64,000 nucleotides of DNA from Xanthobacteraceae bacterium (GTDB lineage: Bacteria; Pseudomonadota; Alphaproteobacteria; Rhizobiales; Xanthobacteraceae), in contig JAQSWY010000009.1 in NCBI GenBank assembly GCA_029266425.1, forward strand, positions 1 through 64,000, written 5' to 3'. A program made the position numbers and the translations under genes. This document shows, one piece after another, positions 18,607-27,833 of this stretch (positions are counted from its first letter, which is position 1; every line of letters begins with the position of its first letter). The notes under the pieces were generated by a model, which had not been told where the DNA came from, did no database searches, and was given only the letters and a program-made list of their open reading frames with translations.

Positions 18607-19230
18607 CTAAGCTCGCCCCGACTTTCGGCGTGAGCCAAAAAAGAGCACCGCGGTCCACCACAGCGCCAGTGCCGCCCAGAAAAATGGCTGGGTCTCGCTC
18701 CAAGCAGTGTCCGCGAGCCGTTTCCAGACGTCAAAGCCGTTGGTAAGTGACAATTTGAGTGGCGCCTTGTCCATCCAACTGCATGTATCAGCACGTGCAT
18801 CCGGCTTTTTCGTGCGCACGCCTGCCAATGTCTGGGTAGCCCGCGAAATCGAGTAGACGTAGTCGACGCATATGGGCGACTTGTCAGTGAACACTAAGGT
18901 GTCAATAGTCCATGCTTCTATTCTGTAGTCGCTCGCGTCGACGGATAGCATGCCGCTCGCAATTTGAGCGGTCGACGAGGTGCATTGCTGGTTTCTGACA
19001 CAAGTGAGGCTGGTGACTTGGAGAGGGAATGCCTGCGCCTGGCTCTCGATTATCCAGGTGCCTTCAGCGTGAACATATCCGTGGTCCCACGCATCGACGT
19101 ATACACGAGGCCCAGTAGGAAGTGAGGCGCGGGGATAGTCGGTGAACAGCACCGCGAGGCAGAGAATGAGCGCCGTGCCCACAATACCCAGCGCGATGAA
19201 GCCGCACGCCCGAAGTATCCAGCGCCACAT
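18607..19230 (-). CDS. Membrane protein with two terminal TM segments
   Basis: A 207-residue protein. Residues 5-30 form a strong transmembrane helix (FIALGIVGTALILCLAVLF), the middle is extracytoplasmic with six cysteines, and residues 180-200 form a second helix (FFWAALALWWTAVLFFG). It is unrelated to any family I recognise. It is encoded opposite to the surrounding phage-like genes, as cargo (moron) genes often are. A role in superinfection exclusion is possible, but nothing in the sequence proves it. Confidence 0.65.
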   Translation of the reverse strand: MWRWILRACGFIALGIVGTALILCLAVLFTDYPRASLPTGPRVYVDAWDHGYVHAEGTWIIESQAQAFPLQVTSLTCVRNQQCTSSTAQIASGMLSVDASDYRIEAWTIDTLVFTDKSPICVDYVYSISRATQTLAGVRTKKPDARADTCSWMDKAPLKLSLTNGFDVWKRLADTAWSETQPFFWAALALWWTAVLFFGSRRKSGRA

Positions 19231-19428
19231 AGTTTCCTCTGCCTAACGGACGCTGGTGCCACGGTAAACCCACTGGTTTCCGTACACTAAATTCGACCTT
19301 CTCAAGCCATTGAAAATACGGCGCTCAATGAGAAGCATTCGCGTATGGTTTTCCGTACACCCCGACAGGGCAAGCCGCGGCTCGCCGCAGCGACTTGCCG
19401 CAATCTTTTGTTTTGGGTCGGACTGACG

Positions 19429-19830
19429 CTACGCTAGGCGTGGCTCGCCGCGCTCGGCCATGGCTGCACGGCACATCCTCCGCACTCGTGCGTTCCTCGT
19501 GCTGAGGGCTATCGAGAGTAGCTGCGCGTGATGACGGTCGGTATCTGCAGGTGACGTTGACCGCCGCAGCGCAGTAGCGTGCTCCCAAGCGGCGGCCACC
19601 TCTTGGTGTAGGTTGCCAAACCCGTCGCCGGAATGCGGGCTTGGCATCGCCGGCGCGCGTGCGGCCGGCTCGTCGTTGAGCAGCCCGGCGACATGCTCCC
19701 AAGCCATGCGGGCGAGCCGCTGCAAGCGATCCCGATCCGTCGGCGCACACTCCGTGCGATCGAGCTCGCGCCGCAGCACGTTCAGCGCCGCGACGGCGCA
19801 ACGGCTGTTAGTCTCCACGTCTGCCAACAT
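19429..19830 (-). CDS. Small helical hypothetical protein
   Basis: A 133-residue helical protein starting MLADVETNSRCAVAALNVLR. GAAGGGGAT precedes the ATG at 19830 with good spacing, so the start is preferred over a long in-frame extension upstream. Family not recognised. It is divergent from the pair starting at 20108, and the 277-base gap between them holds a GGACAATTTGTCC palindrome. Confidence 0.6.
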   Translation of the reverse strand: MLADVETNSRCAVAALNVLRRELDRTECAPTDRDRLQRLARMAWEHVAGLLNDEPAARAPAMPSPHSGDGFGNLHQEVAAAWEHATALRRSTSPADTDRHHAQLLSIALSTRNARVRRMCRAAMAERGEPRLA

Positions 19831-19956
19831 CGTTGATCCCCTTCGCTCATACATCGTGCGACCCGACCCCCGAACCCGACCCCTGGGTGGCAGTCCGGCG
19901 CCACCGCCGCCGGCGCGCTTGATGCCGCTACAAAATTTCGGGCGCTGGAACTTTTC

Positions 19957-19969
19957 GGACAATTTGTCC
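19957..19969. promoter_or_regulatory. GGACAATTTGTCC operator-like palindrome
   Basis: A perfect 13-bp palindrome in the gap between divergent genes at 19830 and 20108. The same form occurs inside genes at 16693-16705 (end of the helicase gene) and as GGACAAATTGTCC at 25109-25121. Three copies in one element and none noticed elsewhere in the window suggest a recognition site for an element-specific protein. Confidence 0.5.
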
Positions 19970-20107
19970 GCCGCCGACTCCTCACCCTCAGCGGCTGTTA
20001 CAAGCGCGTAGCGCAATAGAGCGTGCGGTTCTGTTCGATGAAAGCGGGGTAGTTTCGAACATTCAGCATTCATATTCTTGAACGCGACGCTGCAGGAGAG
20101 CGCTCGC

Positions 20108-20650
20108 ATGGCCGTCCCGAAAGTGGTTTCGATGTTCGCTCCTTTGTCCCCGGCCCGGTGCCGTCGGGACGGAGAGAATGGCTCGCGCCAGCGCAATATA
20201 TTCGCGTGCAGCGTCCAGCTGACCGTCGAATGTTTGACAGAAGCCGGCCAGCTTAAAGAGCGGGTCGAAATAGCACTCGCGATCTCCGTTGCCCTTCTCA
20301 ACTTTCGCGACATATCCAGCTCCGATCAGTTGTCACAACATCTGACGGGACAGCATCGCGACAAGGTCGTCGAGGCCTCTATCTCGGCTCAAGTCGCCGT
20401 CGAGACATGTTTCGCCGACCTGGAGTGCGCGCGGCTGGTCGATGCGCTCCGAGCTCTGAGAATGCTGGCGATCATCTTCGCCGACCCTCGCACCCGCAAG
20501 AATACACCGAGTGATCGGCTCCACGACTTGCGGGCGCTTATTCAACTTGGTCGTCACACAGCAGACGAGGTCGGTATTGTTCACGACATGGCGCTTCGTG
20601 CTGAAGCGCGCGCGATGTCCACGCTCAATTATTGCGAGGAATGGGCATGA
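20108..20650 (+). CDS. Uncharacterised phage-block protein
   Basis: A 180-residue soluble helical protein with no recognised family. AGGAGAG at 20094-20100 supports the ATG at 20108 (MAVPKVVSMFAPL) rather than the ATG at 20078. It is coupled by an ATGA overlap to the next gene, so the two products probably work together. Nothing indicates a structural role. Confidence 0.6.
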   Translation: MAVPKVVSMFAPLSPARCRRDGENGSRQRNIFACSVQLTVECLTEAGQLKERVEIALAISVALLNFRDISSSDQLSQHLTGQHRDKVVEASISAQVAVETCFADLECARLVDALRALRMLAIIFADPRTRKNTPSDRLHDLRALIQLGRHTADEVGIVHDMALRAEARAMSTLNYCEEWA

Positions 20651-21159
20651 GTACGGTCAAGACAGCCGCCGATCTCGAGCGGGCGACCGAAGCGAGGCTC
20701 TCGCACATTCGGAGCGCGTGGCAATCCTTCGCTGATGCCGCTGCTGGCATTGAGCCGCTCAAATCCGCCGCGGAGGCCTTGATGAACTTGTGCGCCGCGA
20801 TCAGCACCGGCGGGGCGCACATCGAGCGGTCGGTCTATGACGACATTTCGCGCGTCTCTCGGGAAGCCATGTTCAGGGTAGTCGAGGCGGCCGGCGACGA
20901 CCTTTGCAGTGACCGCATCGCGCTCTCGATGGGAACCGCGGTGAATGTCTTCTGGCTGGCCTGCGGCAAATCCGAAGAAGTCGAACACATCGAGCCGGAT
21001 GAGGCCGTGGTTCTGGCGGAGGCGCTGGGTTGGATCCAGAACGCGCTGCTGGAGCTCCACTATCGCCGTCGCCTGCAGGTCAGTGGCGACAAGCTTCACC
21101 GCCGCGTGCTCGGCAATCTCGCATTCAGCCACGCCGTGCCCGGCGAGCACTTGCACTGA
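20647..21159 (+). CDS. Uncharacterised phage-block protein
   Basis: A 170-residue, largely helical protein of unknown family (MSTVKTAADLERATEARLSH). The start at 20647 is preferred to the ATG at 20641 because GAGGA at 20636-20640 has proper spacing, and it overlaps the previous stop. It precedes the large virion-like gene by nine bases, in the place where a capsid or portal-associated gene might be expected, but no such motif is seen. Confidence 0.6.
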   Translation: MSTVKTAADLERATEARLSHIRSAWQSFADAAAGIEPLKSAAEALMNLCAAISTGGAHIERSVYDDISRVSREAMFRVVEAAGDDLCSDRIALSMGTAVNVFWLACGKSEEVEHIEPDEAVVLAEALGWIQNALLELHYRRRLQVSGDKLHRRVLGNLAFSHAVPGEHLH

Positions 21160-21168
21160 GGTCCCGCC

Positions 21169-22767
21169 ATGGCAATCCGCAGCTCGAATTTCTACAATGA
21201 TCCCGCCTTTGCTCAGGCGGCATCGAACCTCTCCGAGCTGTTCAAGCCGCCGAGCGGCGCGGACGCAGCCGGCTGGGCAAACGCCAACGCCAAGAACGCC
21301 GAGGCGAAGCGGCTGGCTGAGATTTACGCCTCGGCGGTCGCCCCGGATTTCAACCAGCAGGTCTTCGACCGCCGCAACATCGCCGTCGGCAATTACAGCC
21401 CGACGTCGTCCTACTATGCGCAGGACCAGAACAATTCGACCGCGCAGCGCGGCCAGGACGTCAGCGCGTCCACGGCGCGGCGCGGGCAGGACATCGCGGC
21501 TTCGACGTCGCGCGCCAACAACGCGCAGGACAACCAGCGGTCGCTGATTGGCGCCCTCTACGGGCCGCTGAGCGAGGGACAGGTACGTCCGGCCCTGCCG
21601 ACCAGCATCGCCGACATGTACAAGCTGCCGGCGATCCCGCAGGCCGTCGGCGCGCCGAAGCCGCTCAGCGAGAGCGAGTGGAAGGCCAGCCAGAACCAGC
21701 GGCTGCTCGACACCGGCGGGATCAACGACCAGATGCTGATCGACGCGCTGGTCGGCGACAAGACGCCGGTGCAGGCCGTCGGGTCCAACGGCGCTCCCGT
21801 CTTCATGTCGCCCGGCGCCGCCGTGCGCCAGGGCGCACAGCCCTATGAGAAACCGCCCGCGTCGAACCTCGATGGCGACAATTACCTTGGCATCGGGCCA
21901 GATGGGCAAGAGGCTCGTTTTGTTGGCCGTCCGGATGCATCCGGCAACATCGTCGACATCAACACCGGCAAGCCGTTCCCGGGCCAGATCGTGCGCCGCG
22001 AGGGAACCGGTGGTGGCATGTCGCTCGAGGTCGGCAAGGATGGCACCGTCCGGATGGTGACCGGCAACGGCGCCGGCCAGACCAACAGCCGCGTCACCGA
22101 TCTGCAGCGCCAGGAGGCTGAAGCGGGCCGCGCGGTGAACGAGCTCACTGCGCTGTTCGACACCCTGCGTCCTGATGACATCGGCGCCGCCGGCAACATC
22201 AATGAGGTTCTGACGAACTACGGCGCGCAGGTGTTTCCCGGCGTCGCACGGCCCGACGTTGCCGGCACCCGGTCGCAGCTCAACGCCACGACATTGAGCC
22301 TGGCGAAAGCGCTGTTGGGCGATGATCGCCTGTCGGACGCCGATCGGCGCGCGGCCAAAGAGGTGATGGTGTCCGGTGGTCTTGGCGAGAGCCTGCCCGG
22401 AGCGCAGGCCAAGCTCGCATCGCTGATCGCCCTGAACGCCTATCGCCAGAAGTATACGAGCTCGGTGCGCACCGGCGGCGAGGCGCTGCCGCCGCTGGAT
22501 GCGCGCATGCTCGGCCGGCTTGTGGACGAAGGTGCCATCTCGCCGCGCGTGGCCCAGACCTACGCGAAGAATGTCCTGTCACGCGGTCCTCAGGCGACGA
22601 CTTCGCCCGTGCCCGGCGTCAACGTCCCGACGTCGGTGTCGCCGCTTGCAGGCGCGCCTTCGACCCCCAGTGAGCTTCCCGTCGTGCGCACGCCGCAGGA
22701 GGCTGCAGCCCTCCCATCCGGCACGCGATTTCGCACGCCCGACGGCCGAGAGAAGGTTCGACCCTGA
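21169..22767 (+). CDS. Putative phage virion/ejection protein
   Basis: A 532-residue protein rich in Gln, Asn, Ala and Gly, with degenerate repeats such as RGQDVSAST and RGQDIAAST near residues 88-105, then glycine-rich stretches and a helical C-terminal domain. Such composition and size are usual for internal virion or ejection proteins of short-tailed phages. The stop overlaps the start of the next, 1001-residue gene. The assignment rests on composition, position and neighbour rather than a named family. Confidence 0.6.
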   Translation: MAIRSSNFYNDPAFAQAASNLSELFKPPSGADAAGWANANAKNAEAKRLAEIYASAVAPDFNQQVFDRRNIAVGNYSPTSSYYAQDQNNSTAQRGQDVSASTARRGQDIAASTSRANNAQDNQRSLIGALYGPLSEGQVRPALPTSIADMYKLPAIPQAVGAPKPLSESEWKASQNQRLLDTGGINDQMLIDALVGDKTPVQAVGSNGAPVFMSPGAAVRQGAQPYEKPPASNLDGDNYLGIGPDGQEARFVGRPDASGNIVDINTGKPFPGQIVRREGTGGGMSLEVGKDGTVRMVTGNGAGQTNSRVTDLQRQEAEAGRAVNELTALFDTLRPDDIGAAGNINEVLTNYGAQVFPGVARPDVAGTRSQLNATTLSLAKALLGDDRLSDADRRAAKEVMVSGGLGESLPGAQAKLASLIALNAYRQKYTSSVRTGGEALPPLDARMLGRLVDEGAISPRVAQTYAKNVLSRGPQATTSPVPGVNVPTSVSPLAGAPSTPSELPVVRTPQEAAALPSGTRFRTPDGREKVRP

Positions 22768-25700
22768 TGGCTGATGTTTGGGATCAATTCCCCGATGCGC
22801 CGCCGCGCGAGCCGGCCGATCTGTGGGCTCAGTTCCCGGATGCGCCCGTCCAGGCTGCACCCGCGGTTTCGGCGGCGCCCAAGCCCGCGCCGCCTCAACC
22901 CTTCAATTCGACCGTTCCGTACAGCGATCGGCCGATCGGTGCGCGCGTGCTCGGTGCGCCGATCGACGGGATGAATTACGTGCTCGACGCTTTGGGCGCG
23001 CCCACGAGCGAGAAGCCTTTCATGGGTTCAGCGCAGTTCGATGATGTGATCCAGGCGATCACCGGGACGCGGGAAGCCGAGGACATTGCCAAAGCTCGTC
23101 CCGATCTCGCCAGCCAGGGCGGGGCCGGGGCAGGGCAGCGCGCTTACGCATCCTTCATGAACACCCCCGAGGCGCGCGAGCGCTATTTTGATAGTGAGTT
23201 CGGACCGCAAGGGCAGGGCTGGTACTACCTCAACGATCGCTTCGGTAATCGCACCGATCGCGTTGTGACACGCGGCCCGGACGGCAAAGAGACGTTGTTC
23301 AATCCGCCCGGTGTCGATATGGGCGACGTCGCCAGCATGGCGGGCGGCGTTCCGGACTTCGCCGGCGCGGTTGTCGGCGGTGCTGCCAGCGTGCCGGCAT
23401 ATGCGGCGGGGCCGGCGGTTGGCATCACCGCGACCGCCGCGACGAGCTCCGGACTTGCGCAGCTCTTCGGTGAGGCGGTCGGCAGGCTCTTTCCGGAGAA
23501 CCGAGCGGCCGAACCCAGCGTGGTCGAAGATGTCCTCCCCCGTGCTGGGCAAGAGGCTGCCACCGATGCGCTTATCGGTGTCCTGACGGGCGGCGCCGGC
23601 CGGATCGGAAATGCTGTGCTGAACAAGGTCCGCGCCCCGTTCGCGCCGAGCGCCTCCGATCCGCTGGCCGCCGAATTCCGCGCCGCGACCGATCGCCTGC
23701 AGGGGCAGGGCTACGATGTCCGGCCGTTGCCGTCCGAGAGCGGCGCCGGCGGCTTCGTGCCGCGGATGGAAGGCATGCTGGAGAAGCTGCCGGGCTCGGC
23801 GGAGAAGATGCGGCAGAACCGCGAAGCTGGCGACCTGGCGATCAGCCGCTACCAGGAAGATATGGTCGGCGGCGCCGCTCCGGCCGCGGTCGGCCGCGAT
23901 GTCGTTTCCGAACTCGGGACGCAGCGCAAGAACCTGATCATCGACCAGAACGAGGCGCTCGCTCGTGCCGACGATGCAATTGCCGGCAATGAAGCGGCGC
24001 TCACCTCGCGCCAGGGCCCGCAGATGAGCACCGAGGCCGCCGGCCAGCAGGCGCGGGGAGGGCTCGAGCGCGCGCGCAACGAGTTCCGCACGCAGACCGG
24101 CCAGCTGTATGACGCCGCGCGCAATGCGCCGGGCGGCCGCGATGCCATCGTCGACATGACGCCGGTGCGCGAGCAGGTGGCGCAGATCCGCTCCAGCCTG
24201 CCGCCGACCCGTGAGCGCATCGTCGACGGCCAGCCGGTGGCCGGCGGTCCGAGCGCCGAATTCACACCGCAGGGCCTGAACCGGCTGCTGACGGGTGTCG
24301 ACGATATCGCCGACACCATCTCGATCGACCAGGCGCGGCAGATGCGCTCGATCGTCAGCGATGCGATCGACGACAAGACCATCCTGCCGGGCGTGCCGGA
24401 GCGCAATCTGCTGCAGCTCCGCCAGTCGCTCACCGCGGCGATCGACGGCAGCGTCGAGCGTGCCGGCAGCCCGGCACTGCGCAACGCCCTCGGCCAGGCC
24501 AACAGCTATTACCGGGACAATGTCGACCGCTTCTCCCGCTCCGGCGTTCGCGAGACCTATCTCGAGCCAACGCAGACCGGCTTCGTGGAAGACAACCAGA
24601 TCGTCTCGCGGCTGCTGTCCGGCCGCGGCAATCCGGGCGCGATCCGCGAGATCCGCGACACCATGGGAGCGGAGAGCCCGGAATGGGCGGCGACCCGGCG
24701 CAACGCGATTGAGCAGATCCTCGATACGGGGCGCAACAAGACGCTCTATGGCCGCCGCGTCGTCGACATGAATGGCCTGAACGCGCGGCTGAACTCGCTC
24801 GACGACGAGACGGTGCAGGAGCTGTTCGGCGTCAGCAATGCGCAGCAGCTGCGCAATCTGGCGGCGGACATCTCCAACCGCACCCGCTATCTCGACGCCG
24901 ACGCCATGTCGAACTCCGGCTCGCCGAGCATCCTCGGCCAGCTGCGCGCCGCCGCCGTAGCCGACGACCAGATCGCCCGTGAATATCGTGACGGCGTCAT
25001 TGGTCCGTTCCTGCGCGGCGAGACCGGCGCACCGGCGAAGATGCAGCCGGAAGAACTGATCCCCTGGCTCTATCGCAAGGCCGCACCGGGTGAGGCCCGC
25101 CAGGTGTTGGACAAATTGTCCGTTCCAGTGCGCGCTCAGGTCGAGCGTGGCATTGTTGCCGACGTTGTCGAGAGCGCGATTTCGAAGGGTCGCGGCGATC
25201 TCGGCGACGTTCGCCGGCTGGTGACCGGCACAGCGAACCCGGCGGACAGCACAGGCCTTGCCGAGATCCTCGGCGCCGGCGGCGATGCGGCCAGCCGACA
25301 GCAGTCGGCGCGCGTCGAGGCGCTGCTCTCACCCGAGAGCCGCCAGGCGCTGCGCGATCTCGCGCTGATCACCGCTAAGCGCCAGCAGCGCGACGCCACG
25401 ACGTCGGCGATCGGCGGCCTTGCTGCCGGCGCGGCGATGACCGGCATTCTCGCGAAGCCGATGAGCGCGCTGCATGCGGCGGCGATCTCCCGCGGCCTCG
25501 CCCAGGCCATCACCAGCGAGCCAGTGCGCCGCTGGCTGACCAACACCCGACGCGTCACCATCAGCCCGACGAGCCAGGCGCAGATGGTCGCCACTGCGCC
25601 GGCGCTGGCCGATGTGCTGGTCGGCGCTCTCGGTGAGAGCGAGGACGTGCAGGCCGCAGCCGATTGGCTTCGCGAGGGCGAGAGCCAGATTGACGCGTTG

Positions 25701-25772
25701 GGCAAGCGCGTCAGCCGGCCGCCCGAAGGTGCGGGGAGCTGGGAGCAGTTCTTTTCGGGAGGCGCCCAGTAG
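22767..25772 (+). CDS. Large phage internal virion/DNA-ejection-like protein
   Basis: A 1001-residue protein starting with two copies of the motif WxQFPDAP (VWDQFPDAPP, LWAQFPDAPV), a hallmark of N termini of large internal virion proteins of podovirus-like prophages. It continues with a hydrophobic Gly/Ala segment near residues 190-240 (membrane-active in ejection proteins), long coiled-coil helices, and a hydrophobic stretch near 880-920. The tail DWLREGESQIDAL...EQFFSGGAQ recurs as a remnant at 49744-49866. A role in building a DNA-ejection channel is inferred. Confidence 0.65.
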   Translation: MADVWDQFPDAPPREPADLWAQFPDAPVQAAPAVSAAPKPAPPQPFNSTVPYSDRPIGARVLGAPIDGMNYVLDALGAPTSEKPFMGSAQFDDVIQAITGTREAEDIAKARPDLASQGGAGAGQRAYASFMNTPEARERYFDSEFGPQGQGWYYLNDRFGNRTDRVVTRGPDGKETLFNPPGVDMGDVASMAGGVPDFAGAVVGGAASVPAYAAGPAVGITATAATSSGLAQLFGEAVGRLFPENRAAEPSVVEDVLPRAGQEAATDALIGVLTGGAGRIGNAVLNKVRAPFAPSASDPLAAEFRAATDRLQGQGYDVRPLPSESGAGGFVPRMEGMLEKLPGSAEKMRQNREAGDLAISRYQEDMVGGAAPAAVGRDVVSELGTQRKNLIIDQNEALARADDAIAGNEAALTSRQGPQMSTEAAGQQARGGLERARNEFRTQTGQLYDAARNAPGGRDAIVDMTPVREQVAQIRSSLPPTRERIVDGQPVAGGPSAEFTPQGLNRLLTGVDDIADTISIDQARQMRSIVSDAIDDKTILPGVPERNLLQLRQSLTAAIDGSVERAGSPALRNALGQANSYYRDNVDRFSRSGVRETYLEPTQTGFVEDNQIVSRLLSGRGNPGAIREIRDTMGAESPEWAATRRNAIEQILDTGRNKTLYGRRVVDMNGLNARLNSLDDETVQELFGVSNAQQLRNLAADISNRTRYLDADAMSNSGSPSILGQLRAAAVADDQIAREYRDGVIGPFLRGETGAPAKMQPEELIPWLYRKAAPGEARQVLDKLSVPVRAQVERGIVADVVESAISKGRGDLGDVRRLVTGTANPADSTGLAEILGAGGDAASRQQSARVEALLSPESRQALRDLALITAKRQQRDATTSAIGGLAAGAAMTGILAKPMSALHAAAISRGLAQAITSEPVRRWLTNTRRVTISPTSQAQMVATAPALADVLVGALGESEDVQAAADWLREGESQIDALGKRVSRPPEGAGSWEQFFSGGAQ

Positions 25773-25850
25773 GCGGCCCCAGTCACAAACAAATCTCAGT
25801 CTTGCGGACGCAGCACGTAGCTGCAGCGGACGTTCCATGAGGATTCGAAT

Positions 25851-27833
25851 ATGCGAGGAGCTCTCAGTCTGCTGATGCGCGGCAGGAGTGGCGGTGCGCC
25901 GTCTCTTGAGCCGCTCGATCCCATGCAGGCCAGCCAGCCGCCGGCGGCGATCTACAGCGTGCGCAAGGTGAACCCGGCCTATGCCGGCGCGGCGTTCCAG
26001 ATCCGCGACAGCGGCAACGTGCTGCGCACCGTCAATTTCGGCGTAGATGGCCTGCCGGACCTCGCCGGCGCGCCTGGATGGGGCAACGGCACTTTCTTCA
26101 CTGTCGCGCAGTGGTACGACCAGAGCGGCAATGGCCGGCACCTTACCAGCCCGAACAATGTTCGCCCGCGCCTGGTGCTCAATGCTTTCACCGATGCGCA
26201 GGGTCGCTCGCTGCCGTGGGTCGACTATCAGGCGAAGAACGATCACCTGTGCTCGTCCGCGACCTTCCTCAACGTGGGCGGCACGAGCAACCTCGCGATC
26301 CTCGCGGTCGCGGGCACCTTCGGCTGGTCGAGTGCCGGCACGCATGCTCGAAATCCGGGCGTTTTCGGCGTCAACGGCCCGCTGATCGGCTACGGCACCG
26401 GAGCCAACAATGTCATTGTTCATGGCGCGTATCTCTCCGTCGGAGAGACCGTCATGTATTTCAAGAACGGCGAGCTGTTCGTTGAGCGCAACGGCTCGAT
26501 CCCCGATCTCTCGCGCTTCCGGAATTTCTGGTTCAACCAGAAAGGCGCTGTGGTCTCCGGCGGTGCCGACACCCGGCATTTGTGGTCGGATCGCCCGCAC
26601 GGCAACGCCGAGGCGCTGGCGCAGCGTGTCACCATCGGCTCGAACGGCGCGCTCAACCAGAGCCACAACGGCCCGGCGGTCGAGCTGATCTTCTTCAACC
26701 CCGTCGAGCCGGTGACGGACCTTGAATGCCAGCGCATGGCACTGGCGCAGCGCGCCGTCTTCGGCAGCCTGGCGCCGGCCCGCTACCCGGATCAATTCGA
26801 GCTCATCATGGCGGGGCAGTCGCTCTCGCTCATGCTGGCGACGGTAGATAGTGCCGCGTCGGGCGTGACCGCGGACAACGTGGTGACCCGCAAGATGACG
26901 CCGGACATCAAGGCGCGCCTTGGAATCGACGACATCAATTCGACCCTCGAGCTCTACTGCCTCGACACCGCCTATGGCGGCACGTCGCTGCTCAAGAAGT
27001 CCGATCAGACCACGGGTTATTGGTGGGATCAGGATCTCGACCAGCCCGGCGACATGGCACTGCAATGGAATACGAACGCGCTCGCGCAGACGCGCCGCGC
27101 GCCGAAGTACAAGAAGACGGCACTCTATTGGGATCAGGGGCAGGCCGACGCGCTCGTGCTCAACGGCGGCGCCGGCAGCGGCACCTATACGATCGCCAAT
27201 TACAAAGCGTGCCTGATCGAGCTGTTCAACTATTTCCGCGCGCAGATCGGCGCCGATGTGCGGATCGGCATCGGCCCACTCGGCCGGCAGACCGGGCAAG
27301 ATGCGAGCATGCGCGCGCTGCGCAAGATCCAAGCGGAGGTGGCGGCCGAGATGGTCGATGTCGACCTCCTCGCCGACGACTTCCACTATGCCCGGCAGGA
27401 CAGCGTGCACCTCGCCAAGAGCCCGCCGGACACCGACGGCTTCGGTGCCCGCGGCGAACAAATCCTCCGCTGGTATTGCAGCCTGTGGGGCGACATGGTG
27501 CCGTGGGACGCGCCCTATATCTCCAGCGCAACGCTGGTGAGCGGCACGGCGATCGACGTGCATGTTGCCTGGCCGAACGACGGTGCTGGCGGGAACGACA
27601 TCTCCCCGGCGGTGGGGATCGAGGGCTTCCTGGTTACCGGCAGGGCCTTGACGGGCGTGGTTCGGCTGAACGCGAGCACCATCCGGCTCACCGGCACCGG
27701 CTTCGTCGCCGGCGACCTGGTGCAGTACGATCCCCAGCGCGACAGCGTGACCCGCGGAAACATGGTGGTCGACAACACTGCTGGCCTGCCGATGCCGCTG
27801 CGCCCGGCCTGGGATATCGCCGCTGCGGCGTGA
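25851..27833 (+). CDS. Tailspike-like protein with SGNH/sialate O-acetylesterase domain
   Basis: A 660-residue protein. Residues 30-300 resemble the arabinofuranosidase-B-type catalytic/lectin fold (QWYDQSGNGRHLT at about 88-100). Residues 310-550 form an SGNH hydrolase of the sialate O-acetylesterase kind: block I MAGQSLSLML (about 321), DQGQAD (about 428) and the Asp/His block DSVHL (about 517). A beta-rich C-terminal domain follows. Position after the virion genes suggests a tailspike that trims surface polysaccharide of the host. It could alternatively be a lysogenic O-antigen-modifying enzyme. Confidence 0.7.
   Translation: MRGALSLLMRGRSGGAPSLEPLDPMQASQPPAAIYSVRKVNPAYAGAAFQIRDSGNVLRTVNFGVDGLPDLAGAPGWGNGTFFTVAQWYDQSGNGRHLTSPNNVRPRLVLNAFTDAQGRSLPWVDYQAKNDHLCSSATFLNVGGTSNLAILAVAGTFGWSSAGTHARNPGVFGVNGPLIGYGTGANNVIVHGAYLSVGETVMYFKNGELFVERNGSIPDLSRFRNFWFNQKGAVVSGGADTRHLWSDRPHGNAEALAQRVTIGSNGALNQSHNGPAVELIFFNPVEPVTDLECQRMALAQRAVFGSLAPARYPDQFELIMAGQSLSLMLATVDSAASGVTADNVVTRKMTPDIKARLGIDDINSTLELYCLDTAYGGTSLLKKSDQTTGYWWDQDLDQPGDMALQWNTNALAQTRRAPKYKKTALYWDQGQADALVLNGGAGSGTYTIANYKACLIELFNYFRAQIGADVRIGIGPLGRQTGQDASMRALRKIQAEVAAEMVDVDLLADDFHYARQDSVHLAKSPPDTDGFGARGEQILRWYCSLWGDMVPWDAPYISSATLVSGTAIDVHVAWPNDGAGGNDISPAVGIEGFLVTGRALTGVVRLNASTIRLTGTGFVAGDLVQYDPQRDSVTRGNMVVDNTAGLPMPLRPAWDIAAAA

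Noticed and set aside
19429-20313. A 294-residue version of the minus-strand gene ending at 19429
   Set aside because: The N-terminal 161 codons overlap the oppositely oriented 20108 gene and the gap with the palindrome, while a good ribosome binding site precedes the internal ATG at 19830.
25329-27563. A 744-codon minus-strand frame opposite the tailspike-like gene
   Set aside because: No domain, and dipeptide composition typical of shadows. The plus strand has a coherent protein with catalytic motifs.
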